This document shows positions 61,192 to 64,000 of a DNA stretch of 64,000 nucleotides, piece after piece. Origin of the DNA: Lysinibacillus fusiformis (lineage in GTDB: Bacteria; Bacillota; Bacilli; Bacillales_A; Planococcaceae); assembly GCF_007362955.1 (NCBI RefSeq), contig NZ_CP041696.1, positions 2,666,001-2,730,000 on the forward strand, given 5' to 3'. The first letter of the stretch is position 1. Every line of letters starts with the position of its first letter. The translations under genes were made by a program, and so were the position numbers. The notes under the pieces were generated by a model. It had not been told where the DNA came from, searched no databases, and saw nothing but the letters and a program-made list of their open reading frames with translations.

Positions 61192-64000
61192 TTATTCGAG
61201 ACGAATACCGTTAAATTGTAAAGTTGAACCAGCAGTTGTTGGAACGACTTCTACAGTAGCATTTGGATAATTCTTAATTGTAAATGCTTGAGTTGAAGTC
61301 GCTAATTCCGATAGCTGCATTGTAAATTTACTTTCATGTGCTGAATTTTCATCTACTGTAATGGATATATCAGTACCGTCGCTAACAGCAGTATTAGTTC
61401 CTGTGACTTTTGTTAAATTAATAGTTGAACCGTCTAAATTCATGGAGAATGTTAAATTAACTTTAGATTCAGGTTCATAAGTTAATTTATACGTATAGGT
61501 TACGACATCATTCTCTGCAGTTATAGTCATTGTATAATCTGCATTTACTGTAAATTGAACTGTTTTTGTTAAACCATTTGGAGAAGTGAAGCTAACGACT
61601 TCAGAGCCAACACCAATTGGAATAAATTGTTTTGTTGCATCATCTATACGTACAACGGCAGATTGGGCGTTTAAATTATGATTAGTATAATCAGTCCAAT
61701 TCAGTGTTGTTTTAATAGCTGATTGTAATAGAGTAAAGTCTGCTCCATCCCGTTTATAAAGAACTTTGCCGTCTGTTGTTTCACCTGCAATTACGATGCT
61801 TTCGGTCGTATCACCGTATACAAATGTCCCATCAACATAAATGCCGCTTGTAGGTGCCAATGGTGTTGAAATTAATGATTTTGCACCTAAAGTTGCTAAA
61901 TCGAATCTAAATAAAGGTGTCCCTTCATTTATTTCATAATTAGTACCATTTAATGTAACTGAAACTTCAACATAATCACCTGTACTTGTACGGTAAATAC
62001 CTGTCCCTTCAGCATTAGCTGTCCACTTTCCTGTACTTAAAGTAACGACATCAGTACCTTGTATATGTGTTGCAGAGCTATAACTTGTTGCTTCAGTAAC
62101 AAGCTCAGAAGTTAATACATAGTCTGCTCCTACAGTAACATTATAAATTTCATCATTTACTGTGTATGAAGCGGTAGATATACTATTTTGATCTGCGTAA
62201 ATAATTGTTTTTCCATTCTGCGAAACTGTACGTAAGTTTCCTTTAATATTCGACACTTCACCATCTACTACGAGTGCATCATGTAAAATTGGACTCGCTG
62301 GGACAAAGCTATTGCCAACTAAATCAGCTTTTACGAGCAGTGTTTTGTAAGTGGCTTTTTCACCTTGGACAATAAAGATCGACTCAGCTGTATCGTAAAA
62401 TACGACATCTAAGCCTGTTGTGCCAACTGTAGCTGTAGCACTGCCTGATTTGCTTAATATAGTTGGTGCAAACTTGAATACATCAAATTCTATCGTTTGA
62501 GTAAGTGGTTTAAATGGATAGCTTAAATCATCGTTAACTTGTAAAACATAAAGAGCTTGCTTTCCTTCATTGCCTTTAATGATGACATGTTCAGTTCCAA
62601 TTGTACCTGGAAAAACAGTCACATTTCCATTGCTTACTTTAATGACACCTTGATGTGATGTGAATACACTATCATTTGCAGTCGTAACATCGGTTGGATA
62701 GAAACCGAAATTAGCAGTATTCAATGTTTGTTTTACCATTTGTGAAGTGACTGACCAAGTGCTATTTGTATCTTTTGTTACTTCAATTGCAATTTGAATC
62801 GTTTCGTTATTGTTCTTAACCGTAACAATTTCTGTACCAACTGTATGTGGCTCAAAAGAAACGTTTGTACCAGTAAATGTTGCGTTTGTTAATGTCGAAT
62901 CTACTGCAGTAATAGTAGATAAAGCTTGTGAAACATCGACAACTGTTGACTCTATTAAATCTTTTTGCATTGTTCCGTCTACTGTCACAGTTATACGGTA
63001 TGTTTTATTATCTATTAGTATATCTTCCGTACCTATACCTATTGCAACTAACATATTGCCTTCAGCTGTTACAACCGTGCTAGCTGGTGGTATTTTAATC
63101 GTAGAGCTTGTTACTGCATATTCAATACGCTGTGCAGTAGTTTGAAGTACGTTATTCGTTTTTGTTGCGATTAAGTTATATAATTGGCCATCAATATTAG
63201 CAACAATTTTACCTTCTTTTAATGCATACACATCTGGTGCATTAAAGCGGAATATTGTAGAATCTCCTTCTACAATTGTTATGGACGTTGCGCCAGTAAC
63301 AGTTGTTTTTGCAATTGTTGGTGTCATGACGAAGCCGCCAGTCGCGTCCGTTACGAGCATATGGATAATTGTTTTGGTATCATTGATTGTAATTTCTGCT
63401 TGACCACTGTTTTTTGCATAGATGATTAATTCATTATTTAAAATCTGTGCTGTTACGACACCTGTGCCAGTTATAGAGTTAATAGTATAACTGTTAATAG
63501 AGTCAACGCCTAGCTCGCTAGCTGTAAAGATTTTTTGCTGAACAGGCTCGCTTACTTCGATATTGTATAAGCCATCTGCCGCTAGTGAAACAGCTACAGT
63601 ACGGATTGTATCGCCAACTTTAATCGTTGAGATACCAGGTTGTTGAGCATATATTTTACTGCCGGCAGCTTTAATACTTGTTCCAGCAATCACTTCTACG
63701 GATTCGGTAAATTCTGCATCGACAATGTCATAATTGATTGCAAATGTTCGGTTCGGATTGCGCGTAATTGTGACGTTCATAAATGCTTTATAAGCAGTAG
63801 CATCCGTGCCAATTGTTGTTTCTAAAACCGTCTTACCAGATTCCAACGCGTAAATAACGTGGTCTCGTACCTCTGCAAATTGACTGACTGACCAGCTCGT
63901 ACTAATTTTTTCAGCTATTGCTTGTTTTGCAATCGCCGTTGTTAAATTGGCACCGTTATTTGCGACAACTGTAGAGAAATGTGTTCCATCAGATATAGTA
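61192..64000 (-). CDS. C-terminal part of a giant repetitive surface protein (5' partial)
   Basis: The frame stays open from the stop at 61192 to the window edge at 64000, over 930 residues, so the true start lies beyond. The sequence is Thr/Val/Ser-rich with almost no Cys. It consists of diverged ~80-110-residue beta-rich modules, each with a line such as VGTEIVTVKNNNETIQIAIE, IGTEDILIDNKTYRITVTVD, IGTEHVIIKGNEGKQALYVL or VGSEVVSFTSPNGLTKTVQF, followed by an Asp- and Thr-containing turn. No SLH, LPxTG or other anchor is seen at the C-terminus, which ends VPTTAGSTLQFNGIRLE. It may be an S-layer-like or adhesin-like protein with any anchor at its N-terminus. The family is not recognised. Confidence 0.75.
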   Translation of the reverse strand, partial: TISDGTHFSTVVANNGANLTTAIAKQAIAEKISTSWSVSQFAEVRDHVIYALESGKTVLETTIGTDATAYKAFMNVTITRNPNRTFAINYDIVDAEFTESVEVIAGTSIKAAGSKIYAQQPGISTIKVGDTIRTVAVSLAADGLYNIEVSEPVQQKIFTASELGVDSINSYTINSITGTGVVTAQILNNELIIYAKNSGQAEITINDTKTIIHMLVTDATGGFVMTPTIAKTTVTGATSITIVEGDSTIFRFNAPDVYALKEGKIVANIDGQLYNLIATKTNNVLQTTAQRIEYAVTSSTIKIPPASTVVTAEGNMLVAIGIGTEDILIDNKTYRITVTVDGTMQKDLIESTVVDVSQALSTITAVDSTLTNATFTGTNVSFEPHTVGTEIVTVKNNNETIQIAIEVTKDTNSTWSVTSQMVKQTLNTANFGFYPTDVTTANDSVFTSHQGVIKVSNGNVTVFPGTIGTEHVIIKGNEGKQALYVLQVNDDLSYPFKPLTQTIEFDVFKFAPTILSKSGSATATVGTTGLDVVFYDTAESIFIVQGEKATYKTLLVKADLVGNSFVPASPILHDALVVDGEVSNIKGNLRTVSQNGKTIIYADQNSISTASYTVNDEIYNVTVGADYVLTSELVTEATSYSSATHIQGTDVVTLSTGKWTANAEGTGIYRTSTGDYVEVSVTLNGTNYEINEGTPLFRFDLATLGAKSLISTPLAPTSGIYVDGTFVYGDTTESIVIAGETTDGKVLYKRDGADFTLLQSAIKTTLNWTDYTNHNLNAQSAVVRIDDATKQFIPIGVGSEVVSFTSPNGLTKTVQFTVNADYTMTITAENDVVTYTYKLTYEPESKVNLTFSMNLDGSTINLTKVTGTNTAVSDGTDISITVDENSAHESKFTMQLSELATSTQAFTIKNYPNATVEVVPTTAGSTLQFNGIRLE

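Noticed and set aside
1..64000. tRNA and rRNA genes, riboswitches
   Set aside because: No cloverleaf-type sequence, rRNA motif or known riboswitch core was recognised by eye; a tRNAscan/Infernal run could still find one.

Overview
The window looks like chromosomal DNA of a low-GC Gram-positive spore-former of the Lysinibacillus/Bacillaceae type. This is inferred from at least six wall proteins with S-layer homology (SLH) domains, a csaB pyruvyl-transferase locus, a SecA2-SlaP S-layer secretion pair, degSU, comFA/comFC and the flgM-flgN-flgK-flgL-yviE-fliW-csrA-hag block. No database search was possible. Start codons were refined by ribosome-binding site, so several differ from the longest open reading frame.

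Layout. 1-13.9 kb holds SLH wall enzymes: an NlpC/P60 endopeptidase (cut by the window edge), two tandem paralogous amidases, a frameshifted SLH protein, a glucosaminidase and a phosphodiester-glycosidase-like protein, with a putative polysaccharide polymerase among them. 14-17.9 kb is a three-gene operon, csaB, glycosyltransferase and MurJ-type flippase, fitting synthesis and pyruvylation of the wall polysaccharide that SLH domains bind. 18-30 kb carries a TetR-type regulator, a C-terminal processing protease, brnQ, a LysM-NlpC/P60 enzyme, slaP-secA2, tagO, an LCP ligase and yvyE. 30-36 kb carries degS-degU, a lipoprotein, a DegV protein and comFA-comFC, followed by an array of four ~138 bp tandem repeats. 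36.6-43.7 kb is the late flagellar block ending in hag, whose leader carries a sigma-D-type promoter and a CsrA-type hairpin.

43.8-59.8 kb, directly after flagellin, is a flagellin glycosylation island: a Maf-type glycosyltransferase and a near-complete legionaminic acid pathway of the GDP-sugar type (LegB, LegC, LegG, LegI, NeuD/LegH-like, PtmE, PtmF-like, LegF, PtmA). Embedded in it are a formyltransferase-like protein and a PIG-L deacetylase, which suggests a modified N-acyl group. Its 3' part contains a broken acetyltransferase, two more Gfo/Idh/MocA-type proteins, a gene remnant and an SGNH hydrolase. 60-61 kb holds an IS200/IS605 transposase and an IS66 remnant. The window ends in the C-terminal part of a very large repetitive surface protein on the minus strand.

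The genes form a coherent cell-surface programme: polysaccharide synthesis (tagO, polymerase, flippase, csaB, LCP), accessory export (SecA2/SlaP), SLH-anchored hydrolases that remodel the wall, and a glycosylated flagellum controlled by FlgM, FliW and CsrA. The most unusual non-coding signals are the four-copy structured repeat array before yvyF, dispersed 21-bp-period repeats at four intergenic sites, and two copies of a short palindromic element.
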